Below, one piece after another: positions 34,652 through 44,166 of a DNA stretch of 64,000 nucleotides. Origin of the DNA: JBDRRP01 sp964446485 (GTDB lineage: Bacteria > Desulfobacterota > Desulfobacteria > Desulfobacterales > JBDRRP01); assembly GCA_964446485.1 (NCBI GenBank), contig CAYUOU010000010.1, positions 1-64,000 on the forward strand. Direction: 5' to 3'. Every line of letters starts with the position of its first letter. Positions within the stretch are counted from its first letter, which is position 1. Below the pieces are notes generated by a model, which was given only the letters and a program-made list of their open reading frames with translations, had not been told where the DNA came from and did not search any database. The position numbers and the translations under genes are program-made.

Positions 34652-35932
34652 TCAGTCGGCTTGCCGCCTCAAAAATGTGGGCACGTCCAGGTCGTCTCCG
34701 TCGATGACCAGTCCCTTATATCCACGATAAGTGGCGCCGGAAGATTCGCCCACCGCCTTCTTGTGACGGATGAACGCCGGCTCGTCGAGATTGCCCGCCG
34801 CTTGAAGATCCTCAGGCGTAATATCACGGACGACGCCCCGGGTGGGCCGCTCCGTTGCTGCCGGAACGACCTTGCCGCCGATTCCTGTTGCAATGACCGT
34901 GACCCTGAATTCTTCGCCCAGCGATTCGTCGATGGTTTGGCCCCAGATGATCTCTGCATCGTCACCCACTTCCTGGTAGATGCGGTCGGAGGCTTCGGTC
35001 ATTTCCTCCAGGGTAATATCGCTGGAGGAGGTGATGTTCATCAAGACGCCCTGGGCGCCGGCAACGGAAATGTCTTCCAGCAGCGGGTGAGAAATCGCCC
35101 TTTCGGCGGCCTCCACGGCCCGGTTTTCGCCGCTCGCGATACCGATGCCCATGATGGCAAGACCCGCTTTGGACATGGTGGTTTTCACGTCGGCGAAATC
35201 CAGGTTCACCAGGCCCGGAATCATGATGAGGTCCGAGATTCCCTTCACCGAGTGAAGCAGGATTTCGTCGGCTTTTTTGAACATGTCCACCATTCTGGCG
35301 TTTTTGGAGGCCAGTCCTCGCAGGCGATCATTCGGGATGGTGATGACCGTGTCGGCCACTTCTTTCAGTTGACTGATTCCCTCTTCGGCCTGGCGCATGC
35401 GTTTGCGGCCCTCGAAGCTGAAGGGCTTGGAGACCACGGCCACGGTGAGCACGCCCATCTCCTTGCATGCCTGGGCGATGACCGGTGCGGCGCCCGTCCC
35501 CGTGCCGCCGCCAAAGCCGGCCGTGATGAACACCATGTGGCTTTCCTGAATCGCGCTTTGGAGCTGGTCCAGGTTTTCAAGGGCGGCGTCCCGGCCCACC
35601 TGCGGATTGGCGCCGGCGCCAAGTCCCTCGGTGAGTTCTTGGCCGATCTGGATTTTCAACTCTGCCTTGGAACGGTCCAAAGCCTGTGCATCGGTGTTGG
35701 CCGCGATGAATCGGACGCCCTGCAGGTTTGAATCGATCATGTTGTTTACCGCATTGCCGCCGGCGCCCCCGACCCCAATGACTTTGATTTTTGCCGAACC
35801 ATCATTTTCCACATAGGTAAATGTCATTTCCCCCACCTCCTCTTGTTGTTGTTCAACCGCCGCCGATGCCTCTCCATTGCCGAAGAGGCCGAGTTGCCGT
35901 TGAATGGCATTGTTGCTGTCATCCGCCATCAT
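34652..35932 (-). CDS. ftsZ: Cell division protein FtsZ
   Basis: 426 residues, the tubulin-like GTPase of the division ring. The GTP signature GGGTGTGAAPVIA is present, with GVGGAGGNAVNNMI near the N-terminus and the T7 synergy loop NLDFADVKTTM. The conserved C-terminal peptide that binds FtsA appears as DDLDVPTFLRRQAD. The start overlaps the ftsA stop by one base (TAATG). Last gene of the dcw cluster. Confidence 0.97.
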   Translation of the reverse strand: MMADDSNNAIQRQLGLFGNGEASAAVEQQQEEVGEMTFTYVENDGSAKIKVIGVGGAGGNAVNNMIDSNLQGVRFIAANTDAQALDRSKAELKIQIGQELTEGLGAGANPQVGRDAALENLDQLQSAIQESHMVFITAGFGGGTGTGAAPVIAQACKEMGVLTVAVVSKPFSFEGRKRMRQAEEGISQLKEVADTVITIPNDRLRGLASKNARMVDMFKKADEILLHSVKGISDLIMIPGLVNLDFADVKTTMSKAGLAIMGIGIASGENRAVEAAERAISHPLLEDISVAGAQGVLMNITSSSDITLEEMTEASDRIYQEVGDDAEIIWGQTIDESLGEEFRVTVIATGIGGKVVPAATERPTRGVVRDITPEDLQAAGNLDEPAFIRHKKAVGESSGATYRGYKGLVIDGDDLDVPTFLRRQAD

Positions 35933-37158
35933 TAAATGACTTCCTTAAACCATCGTTTCATCTGAGACGTGACCCGGTTAAAGATGTTTACGTCCCGGAT
36001 GCGAAACTTCTTGGTGGTTTGATTGCGTGCGCCGTACATGACGAGGCCCACACCGGTGGCGTACATGGGGTTGTTGACCACATCCACCAGACCGCTGATG
36101 CCCTGCGGCGCGCCCATGCGGGTGGGCAGATTGAACACCGATTCGGCGATTTCCACGCACCCGTCCAACAGTGATGACCCGCCGGTGAGCACCACACCGG
36201 AAGAGATGAGGTGCTCCATGCCGGCGCGTTGTATTTCTCTTTTTATCAAGGTGAAGATCTCCTCCATCCGGGGCTCCAGGATTTCTCCGAGGATCTGGCG
36301 CGGCAGGTTTCTGGCGGGACGACCGCCCATGCCCGGCACCTCGATGCTCTCTTCGCTGCTGATGCGTTCGGTGAGACAGGAACCGAACTTTTTCTTGATC
36401 TTTTCCGCCTCGGCGATGGGCGCCCGCAAGCCCACGGCAATGTCATTGGTGATATTGTTGCCGCCCAGGGCCAATACGAAAGTGTGTCTGATGTTGTTGC
36501 CCGAGAATATCGCCAAGTCGCTGGTGCCGCCGCCCAAGTCGATGAGCGCGGTTCCCAACTCCCGCTCTTCGCCGGTGAGCACGGCCTCTCCGGAGGCCAA
36601 TGACTCGAGAACGATGTCGCAGACATCCAACCCAGAACGATTGGCGCATTTGACGATGTTGTGGGCGCTCGTTACCGCACCGGTGACAATGTGAATCTTG
36701 GCCTCCAACCGAACACCGGCCATGCCGACGGGATTCTGGATGCCGGTCTGATCGTCGACAATGAATTCCTGGGGCAGCACGTGGATCACTTCGCGGTCCA
36801 TGGGAATGGCCACCGCCCGCGCGGCGTCTATGACCCGCTCCACGTCGCTTTCGGTGATCTCGGGGCCTTTGATGGCGATGATGCCACGGCTGTTGAAGCC
36901 GGTAATATGACCTCCGGCGATGCCCGCATACACCGATGAGATCTCACAACCGGCCATGAGTTCAGCTTCTTCCACGGCTTTTTTGATACTTTCCACTGTG
37001 GATTCGATGTTGACCACAACACCCTTTCGTAGCCCGATGGACGGGTGGGTGCCGATGCCGATGATGTTGACATCGCCACTGCTGATCTCGCCCACTACCG
37101 AGCAGATCTTTGTCGTTCCCACATCAAGGCCCACGATGATCTCAGATTTTAGCTGCAT
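35932..37158 (-). CDS. ftsA: Cell division protein FtsA
   Basis: 408 residues, actin-like protein that tethers FtsZ to the membrane. Shows IIVGLDVGTTKICSVVGEI, the SHDS-type insert, and LGGGTSDLAIF for ATP binding. A C-terminal amphipathic end (TSQMKRWFKEVI) is the membrane anchor. The ATG at 37158 has a GAGGAGA site six bases upstream and overlaps the end of ftsQ; an upstream in-frame codon at 37173 is less likely. Confidence 0.95.
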   Translation of the reverse strand: MQLKSEIIVGLDVGTTKICSVVGEISSGDVNIIGIGTHPSIGLRKGVVVNIESTVESIKKAVEEAELMAGCEISSVYAGIAGGHITGFNSRGIIAIKGPEITESDVERVIDAARAVAIPMDREVIHVLPQEFIVDDQTGIQNPVGMAGVRLEAKIHIVTGAVTSAHNIVKCANRSGLDVCDIVLESLASGEAVLTGEERELGTALIDLGGGTSDLAIFSGNNIRHTFVLALGGNNITNDIAVGLRAPIAEAEKIKKKFGSCLTERISSEESIEVPGMGGRPARNLPRQILGEILEPRMEEIFTLIKREIQRAGMEHLISSGVVLTGGSSLLDGCVEIAESVFNLPTRMGAPQGISGLVDVVNNPMYATGVGLVMYGARNQTTKKFRIRDVNIFNRVTSQMKRWFKEVI

Positions 37159-38020
37159 CCTGGCTCTCCTCATGGTTGTCCTCCCGGTGCTCGGGCAAGG
37201 GCCCTGGCATCACGACGATACGGTTCGGGTTGGTGATATCTATGGCGGCCAGGGTGTTCGCATGGCCGGATGACGACAGGGTGGCGGCGATTTGCTCGGC
37301 CAGGGTGAACGCATCCTCGGCCGGCGGGATGCCGAGGCGGATGGCCCCCAGCCGCGGTGTGGCGTGAACCACGATGCCGATGTCGGGGTCGTAGGCGATT
37401 TTTCGGAGGCCTGTTTCAGTGGCGGGGTTTCCATCCATGGAAAAGTGCCCCCTTGCTGTCGCTACGGTCTGCCGCAACACCACCGGCGGTCGGCCGTGGA
37501 TATCCAGGTCGACAGGGCTGACGCCGGTGACGATGGGCACGCCGGGCTCGGGATCCTTGTCAGAGACGAAAAGCACGCCGGCGGCATTGGCCAAATACCA
37601 GCGGCCGCGAATGTCGAACTGCGCAAAAGGCACCTCTTCCAGCACAGCAATGACGAGTCGGTCCGGGAAATGCCTTGCCACGGAAGCCTCCGCGATCCAG
37701 GGGTGGGCCATCAACCGCTCCCGGACCACCCGAATGTTGACCCCTAAAAGGTTCAGCGCTTCATGGATGTCCGCCTGGCGAAGGATTTCCTGGCGAGAGA
37801 GGCGCGTGTTGCCGGTAATTTCCATTCGGTCGATGGCGCAGAACGATCCCTGGGTGACAAGATCGTGGGCCATGATGCAGACCAGCGCCGCCAGGGGCAC
37901 CACCACTGCGGTGGCCGCAACGGCCAGTGCCCGGGCGGCGGCCCGTCGCCAGCGTTGCCGCCGCGCCATTGCGGCGGCCTTGTGCTGGTTTTGCCTGGCG
38001 GATCGTTTCTTTCGAATCAT
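37142..38020 (-). CDS. ftsQ: Cell division protein FtsQ/DivIB
   Basis: 292 residues. A basic cytoplasmic N-terminus, one membrane helix (about 30-50), a POTRA domain (IDRMEITGNTRLSRQEIL, HPWIAEASVARHFPDRLVI) and a beta domain. It links early and late divisome proteins. Lies between murC and ftsA, overlapping both by a few bases; no murB or ddl precede it, as they do in many bacteria. Confidence 0.92.
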   Translation of the reverse strand: MIRKKRSARQNQHKAAAMARRQRWRRAAARALAVAATAVVVPLAALVCIMAHDLVTQGSFCAIDRMEITGNTRLSRQEILRQADIHEALNLLGVNIRVVRERLMAHPWIAEASVARHFPDRLVIAVLEEVPFAQFDIRGRWYLANAAGVLFVSDKDPEPGVPIVTGVSPVDLDIHGRPPVVLRQTVATARGHFSMDGNPATETGLRKIAYDPDIGIVVHATPRLGAIRLGIPPAEDAFTLAEQIAATLSSSGHANTLAAIDITNPNRIVVMPGPLPEHREDNHEESQDAAKI

Positions 38021-39420
38021 GGCATTACTCCAGGGTCGGTCGGCCCTGTGGATGTCAGTCGCGCTGCGAGGGCCTCACCGACCTGATACACGTCACCTGC
38101 GCCCAGGGTGAGGAGGACGTCACCCGGTGATAGCATCTGGACCAGCGCCTCTATGGCTTCCGCCTGGCCGGCTACGAAGGTGACGTCCTTGTGGCCGTGG
38201 GAACGGATGCTCTCGCACAAGGACTCGGCGGCCACGCCCGGCATCGGTTTTTCGCTGGCGGCATAAATGGGCATCACCAAGAGGGTGTCGCACTGATAGA
38301 ATGCCCGTGTAAAGTCGTCATGAAGCGCCTGGGTGCGGCTGTAACGATGGGGTTGAAAGGCCACCACCAGCCTGCGGCCCGGCCATGCTTCGCGGGCCGC
38401 CTGGAGCGTGGTCTTGATTTCCGTGGGATGGTGCCCGTAATCGTCCACCACGGTGATGCCGGCGGCCTCCCCCTTGATTTCCAATCGACGCTGGACCCCC
38501 TGCGCCGTTTCAAGAGACGCTTTGATGATGCTGAAGTCGATGTTCAGTTCCCTGCCAACAACGATGCTGGCCAGGGCATTGGTCACATTGTGAATGCCGG
38601 CCAGGTTGAGGCGGATGCGACCGAGGTCCTCGCCGCCGTAGGTGACGTCGAAACTGCTTTGAAGACCGTTGAACGTGATGTTTCGGGCGCGGCAGTCTGC
38701 TTGAGAGCTGAGCCCGTAGGTGACATATCGTTTTTTAATTCGCGGCAGCAGATCCTGAACGGCCTCGTTGTCCAGGCAAAGTATGGCCAAGCCATAGAAA
38801 GGGATGCCGTCGAGAAAGGACATGAACGTGTCTTTAATGTGCTCCAGGTCACGGTAGAAATCGAGGTGTTCGCAATCGATGTTGGTGACCACGGCGATGG
38901 CCGGGGAGTACTTCAGGAAACTGCCGTCGCTTTCATCGGCTTCAGCGACGATGAAATCCCCCTGACCCAAAACAGCGTTCCGACCGAGACTTTTGAGCTT
39001 GCCCCCGATGACCACCGTCGGGTCGAGGCCGCCTTCAGCCAGGACGCCCGCCACCAGCGAGGTGGTAGAGGTTTTCCCGTGGGCGCCGGCGATGGCGACG
39101 GAGTACTTGAGCCGCATGAGCTCGGCCAGCATCTCGGCACGGGGAATCACGGGGATGGCGGCGTCGAGGGCCGCTGCCACTTCGGGATTGTCGCTGTGAA
39201 TGGCCGAGGAGACCACCACTACGTCGGCGTTTTCGACATGGGCGGCGGCGTGGCCCTGGTGAATGCAGCCGCCCAGCGCTGCCAGGCGGCGGGTGATGCC
39301 AGTGGTGTGCAGGTCCGAACCGGACACCTGGTAGCCCAGGTTCAGCAGCAGTTCAGCGATACCGCTCATGCCGATGCCGCCGATACCGACAAAATGGATT
39401 TGGTAGGCTTTACGGTACAT
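38017..39420 (-). CDS. murC: UDP-N-acetylmuramate--L-alanine ligase
   Basis: 467 residues. Adds L-alanine to UDP-MurNAc. ATP loop AGAHGKTSTTSLV, N-terminal HFVGIGGIGMSGIAELL, and GVQRRLEIKGE, DDYGHHPTEI in the C-terminal half. Overlaps ftsQ by four bases and murG by eleven. Confidence 0.96.
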   Translation of the reverse strand: MYRKAYQIHFVGIGGIGMSGIAELLLNLGYQVSGSDLHTTGITRRLAALGGCIHQGHAAAHVENADVVVVSSAIHSDNPEVAAALDAAIPVIPRAEMLAELMRLKYSVAIAGAHGKTSTTSLVAGVLAEGGLDPTVVIGGKLKSLGRNAVLGQGDFIVAEADESDGSFLKYSPAIAVVTNIDCEHLDFYRDLEHIKDTFMSFLDGIPFYGLAILCLDNEAVQDLLPRIKKRYVTYGLSSQADCRARNITFNGLQSSFDVTYGGEDLGRIRLNLAGIHNVTNALASIVVGRELNIDFSIIKASLETAQGVQRRLEIKGEAAGITVVDDYGHHPTEIKTTLQAAREAWPGRRLVVAFQPHRYSRTQALHDDFTRAFYQCDTLLVMPIYAASEKPMPGVAAESLCESIRSHGHKDVTFVAGQAEAIEALVQMLSPGDVLLTLGAGDVYQVGEALAARLTSTGPTDPGVMP

Positions 39421-40555
39421 GGGGTTTATCCTGTTGATGGGCGGATGCGTTGCCGGTGCGCCCGATCAGCTCAAGAATGTCATCGACGATGACCGCCGCC
39501 GCCGCCGGCCTTCCGAGGCGGGCGGCATTGTCTCTCAGCCGCGCCAGCGCTTCCGGCTGCGATCGGTACCTGTAAAGGCGGTCGGCCAGAAGCCCGCCGG
39601 TCAGATCGCGCTCTTCGATCATTTCCGCCGCCTCGGCCGCCACCAGGGCAGCGGCATTGACCACCTGGTGATTGTCCGCCGCCTGGGGAAACGGCACCAA
39701 TATGGCGGCACAGCCCATGGCGGTGATTTCGGCGATGGTGGTGGCGCCGGCGCGGCAAATGAGAAGATCCGCCGCCCGATAGCGCCGCGGCATGTCGTGA
39801 AAAAAGGTCGCCACCTCTGCCGGGATGCCCGCCGCGGCGTAGGCGCGCCGCAGCCCATCCTTGTCTGCGGCGCCGGTTTGGTGGACAAATCGAAAACCCT
39901 CGATACCCGTCAGTCCCCCGAGCATGTCTGCGACGGCATGGTTGATGCCATGGGCCCCCTGGCTGCCCCCGATGATCATTACCGTAAAAGGCCTTTTCCC
40001 AGGGTCGAGAGTCGGGTGCTTTTGGGAGATAAACCCCCGGCGAACCGGGTTGCCCGCGTGAAGCAGTTTTCCCGGCGCAGCAGGAATCCGGGTGTCCGGA
40101 AAAGAGACGTAGATCCTTCGCGCCAGCGGCGCCAAGAGGCGGTTGGTGATGCCGGCGATGGTGTTTTGTTCGTGTAGCACCACGGGTATGCCTAGCAACC
40201 AGGCCGCCACCGCCACCGGCCCGGATGAATAGCCACCCACCGCCAGGACGCACAACGGTCTGAACCCGCTGATGATTCGGATGCTCTGTGCGACCCCGAC
40301 GGGCACGGCCGCCAATGCCTTGCACTGCCGCCGCCACCCGAGCCCCTTGACGCCCGTGGCCGTGATACGGCAGTGGGAATAGCCTGCGCGCTGGAGGATG
40401 TCTTTTTCAAAGGGTCGTCCCGTGCCGACAAACACCACGCCGCCGTCGCCGAAACGCCGACGCCACTCGTCAGCCACTGCCACACCGGGGAAGAGGTGGC
40501 CCCCGGTGCCGCCGCCGGCGATGAGCAGACGGGTGCTGAGGTGTTTCACCGTCAT
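39410..40555 (-). CDS. murG: UDP-GlcNAc:lipid I N-acetylglucosaminyltransferase
   Basis: 381 residues. Converts lipid I to lipid II at the inner face of the membrane. GGTGGHLFPGVAVADE near the N-terminus, HEQNTIAGITNR, GGSQGAHGIN and CRAGATTIAEITAMG are the family motifs. The ATG at 40555 is close behind ftsW; the much longer open frame upstream is ftsW DNA in another frame. Confidence 0.95.
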   Translation of the reverse strand: MTVKHLSTRLLIAGGGTGGHLFPGVAVADEWRRRFGDGGVVFVGTGRPFEKDILQRAGYSHCRITATGVKGLGWRRQCKALAAVPVGVAQSIRIISGFRPLCVLAVGGYSSGPVAVAAWLLGIPVVLHEQNTIAGITNRLLAPLARRIYVSFPDTRIPAAPGKLLHAGNPVRRGFISQKHPTLDPGKRPFTVMIIGGSQGAHGINHAVADMLGGLTGIEGFRFVHQTGAADKDGLRRAYAAAGIPAEVATFFHDMPRRYRAADLLICRAGATTIAEITAMGCAAILVPFPQAADNHQVVNAAALVAAEAAEMIEERDLTGGLLADRLYRYRSQPEALARLRDNAARLGRPAAAAVIVDDILELIGRTGNASAHQQDKPHVP

Positions 40556-40560
40556 GGCAT

Positions 40561-41694
40561 CTATGCTTTCCGCCTGCCGGCACCGATGTTGAGCAAAATG
40601 CCGATGGAGGCCATGCTGACGACCAGCGATGACCCCCCGTAGCTTAAAAATGGCAATGTCAGCCCCTTGGTGGGCAGCAGTCCCATCGTGACACCGATGT
40701 TGACACAGATCTGAAGGGCCAGCCCCACCGTGAGGCCGGCCGCTAGGAACGAACCGAAGGCATCCTGCGCGGTCCCGGCGATGTGCAGTCCTCGCCAAAT
40801 AATCAGTGCATAAAGGATGAGAATGATCATGACCCCCACCAGGCCCAACTCTTCCCCGATGACCGAAAAGATAAAATCCGTGTGCGGTTCGGGCAGGTAG
40901 AAGAGCTTCTGCACTCCTTTGCCGATTCCCGTTCCCCAGAGCCCCCCGGAGCCGAAGGCCATGAGGCTGTGAATCGTTTGATAGCCTTCCCGGGTGGCAT
41001 AATCCCAGGGGTTGAGAAAGCTCACCAGCCGGCTCACCCGATAGGGCGCGCTGATCATGTACCCGTAGGCCAGGGGCGCCATGAGCACCACCGAAAGGAT
41101 CAGGTGCCAGACCCGAGCGCCGCCGATGAACATCATGATCCAGGTGAGGGCGCCCAGGATCACGATGGCTCCGAAATCCGGCTGAGCGCCGATCACGGCC
41201 GTGAATACGCCCAAGACGATGACGTGTGGGAGAAACCCGATGGTCAACTCGTTCATGCGGTCGATTTTTTTGCTCATGGAGTAGGCCAGGTAGATCACCA
41301 TGGAAAGCCGTGCCGCTTCCGCCGGCTGAAAGCTGAAGGGCCCCAGGCGCAGCCAGCGGGTGGCGCCACCCACGTTAAAGCCCAGCCCGCTGAATGGAAC
41401 GGCCAGCAGCAGGCCTAAAGACAACAGCAGCAACGGGTAGCTCAACAGCCGGTAGTACCGGTAGGGGATGTGCCGGCAGGCCACCAGCGCCACCACGCCT
41501 ACCAGGGAAAACATCGCCTGTCTTTTGAGAAATAAATAATCGCTGCCGAACCGTTTGATGGCCATGGTGGAACTGGCGCTGTAAACCATGACGATGCCGA
41601 TGCCCACCAGAAAGAGCACCGGAAAGAGCAGGCCGATGTCGTACACCGGCAGGGCGGTTGCACTTGGCTGACGGGAGACAGGGGGATGACTCAT
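40561..41694 (-). CDS. ftsW: Lipid II polymerase FtsW
   Basis: 377 residues, about ten membrane helices, SEDS family septal peptidoglycan polymerase. Motifs: YSASSTMAIKRFGSDYLFLKRQ, FQPAEAARLSMVIYLA, QPDFGAIVI, SGGLWGTGIGKGVQKLFYLPEPHTDFIFSVIGEELG read as split blocks, and GLLPTKGLTLPFLSYGGSS. The ATG at 41694 has a GGAGG site seven bases upstream. Confidence 0.95.
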   Translation of the reverse strand: MSHPPVSRQPSATALPVYDIGLLFPVLFLVGIGIVMVYSASSTMAIKRFGSDYLFLKRQAMFSLVGVVALVACRHIPYRYYRLLSYPLLLLSLGLLLAVPFSGLGFNVGGATRWLRLGPFSFQPAEAARLSMVIYLAYSMSKKIDRMNELTIGFLPHVIVLGVFTAVIGAQPDFGAIVILGALTWIMMFIGGARVWHLILSVVLMAPLAYGYMISAPYRVSRLVSFLNPWDYATREGYQTIHSLMAFGSGGLWGTGIGKGVQKLFYLPEPHTDFIFSVIGEELGLVGVMIILILYALIIWRGLHIAGTAQDAFGSFLAAGLTVGLALQICVNIGVTMGLLPTKGLTLPFLSYGGSSLVVSMASIGILLNIGAGRRKA

Positions 41695-43049
41695 GGTAGC
41701 GCCTCCACACTGCATCGAAATGCTTCGCCACGGTGGGCGTAGCTGGTAAAGGCGTCAAAACTGGCACACCCCGGTGACAGGAGCACGGTATCTCCCGGGG
41801 CGGATAGGCGATGCGCTTCTCGGACGCCGTTTTCGAGTGTGTCTGCCAGCGTGACGGAGGTATGCCCGCTCAGGGCACCGGCGATGCGATGGCGCGATTC
41901 GCCGACTGCCACCAAATGCTTCACCTGACGGCGGACGATGGGGGCAAGGTCCTTGAAGTGTCCGCCTTTGTCGCGACCGCCCATGATTAGGATCACCGGT
42001 GCCGGGATGGCCTCGAGCGCGCGCATGACCGCATCCACGTTGGTGGCCTTGGAGTCGTTGACATACCGGACGCCGTTTCGCTGGGAGACGGATTCCAGCC
42101 GGTGCGGCAGTCCGCCGAAGGCCAGGAGGACCGACCGGACCGCCTCGGGGTCGGCGCCGGCGCTCAGGGCGGCAAGTATGGCAGCGCACATGTTTTCGCG
42201 GTTGTGATCCCCCGACAAGGGAGCCTGGGTGATGTCGAACACCGCGGCATCCGCACCGGGAAGGGTCACGGTGATGGCGTCGGCGGTATAGGCGGCACCG
42301 GGGCGCCTGGCGCCACGGCCGACCTCTCGCGAAAAGGACAGGCAGCGGGCCTTCAGCCCGCCGACCACGCTCTGTATCGTCTCGTCGTCATCATTATAAA
42401 TGGCGATGTCTTCGGCGGACTGACGCCTAAAAATGCCCGCCTTTGAGTACGCATAGGCCTGGAAGTCGATGTAGCGATCCATGTGGTCTTCGGTAATGTT
42501 CAACAACACGCCGATGTTTGGGTGAAAGTCGGGTGCCGTGTCCAGCTGGAAGCTGCTTACCTCCACCACCAGCACATCGGCGCGCTGGCCCGAAGCCACG
42601 TGGCCGATGAGTGGTGCACCGATATTGCCACCGACGAAGACGGATTTGCCGGCGCGTGAGAGCATGTCGCCGATCATGGTGGTCACCGTGGTTTTGCCGT
42701 TGGTGCCCGTGACGGCCACCATGGGGGTGTCGATATAGCGGCAAGCCAAGGCCAGTTCACCCATGACCGGAATACCCATGGAAGCGGCGGCATGGATGGG
42801 TGCCAGAGTGTGGGGCACCCCCGGACTGAGCACTACCAGATCGCAGTCGGTGAACACCTCTGTGGGGTGGCTGCCGGCGATGACGGGGATCCCCAAAGCG
42901 GCCATCTCCCGCAGCGGTGCGTCGAGCATCTCGACGGAGGCGGCGTCATTCACCGTCACCCGGGCGCCCCTGTCGGCGGCGAACCGGGCCACCGCCGTAC
43001 CCGAACGTCCCAGGCCGACGATGAGAATGTGTTTTCCATTGAGATCCAC
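41691..43049 (-). CDS. murD: UDP-N-acetylmuramoylalanine--D-glutamate ligase
   Basis: 452 residues. Adds D-glutamate to UDP-MurNAc-L-Ala. N-terminal ILIVGLGRSGTAVARF, ATP loop AVTGTNGKTTVTTMI, NITEDHMDRY, and YVNDSKATNVDAVMRAL with GGRDKGGHF in the C-terminal domain. Overlaps ftsW by four bases. Confidence 0.96.
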   Translation of the reverse strand: MDLNGKHILIVGLGRSGTAVARFAADRGARVTVNDAASVEMLDAPLREMAALGIPVIAGSHPTEVFTDCDLVVLSPGVPHTLAPIHAAASMGIPVMGELALACRYIDTPMVAVTGTNGKTTVTTMIGDMLSRAGKSVFVGGNIGAPLIGHVASGQRADVLVVEVSSFQLDTAPDFHPNIGVLLNITEDHMDRYIDFQAYAYSKAGIFRRQSAEDIAIYNDDDETIQSVVGGLKARCLSFSREVGRGARRPGAAYTADAITVTLPGADAAVFDITQAPLSGDHNRENMCAAILAALSAGADPEAVRSVLLAFGGLPHRLESVSQRNGVRYVNDSKATNVDAVMRALEAIPAPVILIMGGRDKGGHFKDLAPIVRRQVKHLVAVGESRHRIAGALSGHTSVTLADTLENGVREAHRLSAPGDTVLLSPGCASFDAFTSYAHRGEAFRCSVEALP

Positions 43050-43084
43050 GGTGGCTATGCTCCACTTTGTTTCGTCATTGTTCG

Positions 43085-44164
43085 TCAGCGCAGTTTCAGC
43101 GTGCTCAGCGACAGCAGCGCCAACGCTATGGCGATGATCCAGAACCGGACGATCACCTTGGGTTCCGGCCAGCCCTTCAGCTCAAAATGATGATGCAAGG
43201 GGGCCATCTTGAAGATGCGCCGCCCGTGTGTCAGTTTGAAAAACCCGACCTGAAAGATCACGGAGAGGGTTTCCATCACGAAAAGTCCCCCAACGAGCAC
43301 CAGCAGCATTTCCTGCTTGGTGATGACGGCCACCGCCCCCATGGCACCGCCCAGGGACAGGGACCCGACGTCGCCCATGAACACTTGCGCCGGGTAGGCG
43401 TTGAACCACAAAAAGCCGAGGCCGGCGCCGGCCAGGGCGGCGCAGAATACGGTGATCTCGCCGCTGCCGGACACGAAATTGATCTGTAGATAGTCGGCGA
43501 TGCGGGCGTGGCCGGCCACATAGGCGAACACCATATATGTGGTGGCGGCGATGATGATGGGGCCTATTGCCAGTCCGTCCAGCCCATCGGTGAGATTCAC
43601 CGCATTGGAGCACCCCACGATGACCAGGGCGGCAAAGGGGATATAGCCCCAGTCAAGGTCCGGTGAGAGCTTTTTGAAAAACGGCACGGAGACCTCGGTT
43701 GAAAAATCAGTGCCGAAATAGAGCATCCCTCCCATGGCCAGGGCCACCAGACTTTGCAGGATGAATTTCTGACTCGCGCTCAGGCCCTTGCTCTGTTTTT
43801 TCACCTGCATGAGGTAGTCGTCGGTAAATCCGATGGCGGCGAAGGCCACGGTCACCATGAGGACGATCCACACGTAGGGATTGGTGAGATCCGTCCATAG
43901 CAGGGTGGAGATCGTCACCGAGAAAATGATGAGCACCCCGCCCATGGTGGGCGTCCCGGCTTTCTTAAGATGGCTCTCGGGCCCGTCATCACGCACATAT
44001 TGACCGACCTGCAGGCGTGAGAGCATACGAATGACCCACGGACCGAGGAAAAAGCAGATGAGAAAGGCCGTGAGGCTGGCGTAAATCGCCCGGAAAGTGA
44101 TGTACCGGAAGACATTGAATGCCGAAATGCTCTGGTGCAGCGGATATAGAAGATACAGCAGCAT
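43085..44164 (-). CDS. mraY: Phospho-N-acetylmuramoyl-pentapeptide transferase
   Basis: 359 residues, ten membrane helices. Makes lipid I from UDP-MurNAc-pentapeptide and undecaprenyl phosphate. Catalytic motifs: KKAGTPTMGGVLI, FTDDYLMQVKKQSKGLS, NLTDGLDGLAIG and PLHHHFELKGWPE. The ATG at 44164 begins MLLYLLYPLHQSISAFNVFRY, typical of the family. Confidence 0.96.
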   Translation of the reverse strand: MLLYLLYPLHQSISAFNVFRYITFRAIYASLTAFLICFFLGPWVIRMLSRLQVGQYVRDDGPESHLKKAGTPTMGGVLIIFSVTISTLLWTDLTNPYVWIVLMVTVAFAAIGFTDDYLMQVKKQSKGLSASQKFILQSLVALAMGGMLYFGTDFSTEVSVPFFKKLSPDLDWGYIPFAALVIVGCSNAVNLTDGLDGLAIGPIIIAATTYMVFAYVAGHARIADYLQINFVSGSGEITVFCAALAGAGLGFLWFNAYPAQVFMGDVGSLSLGGAMGAVAVITKQEMLLVLVGGLFVMETLSVIFQVGFFKLTHGRRIFKMAPLHHHFELKGWPEPKVIVRFWIIAIALALLSLSTLKLR

Positions 44165-44166
44165 GA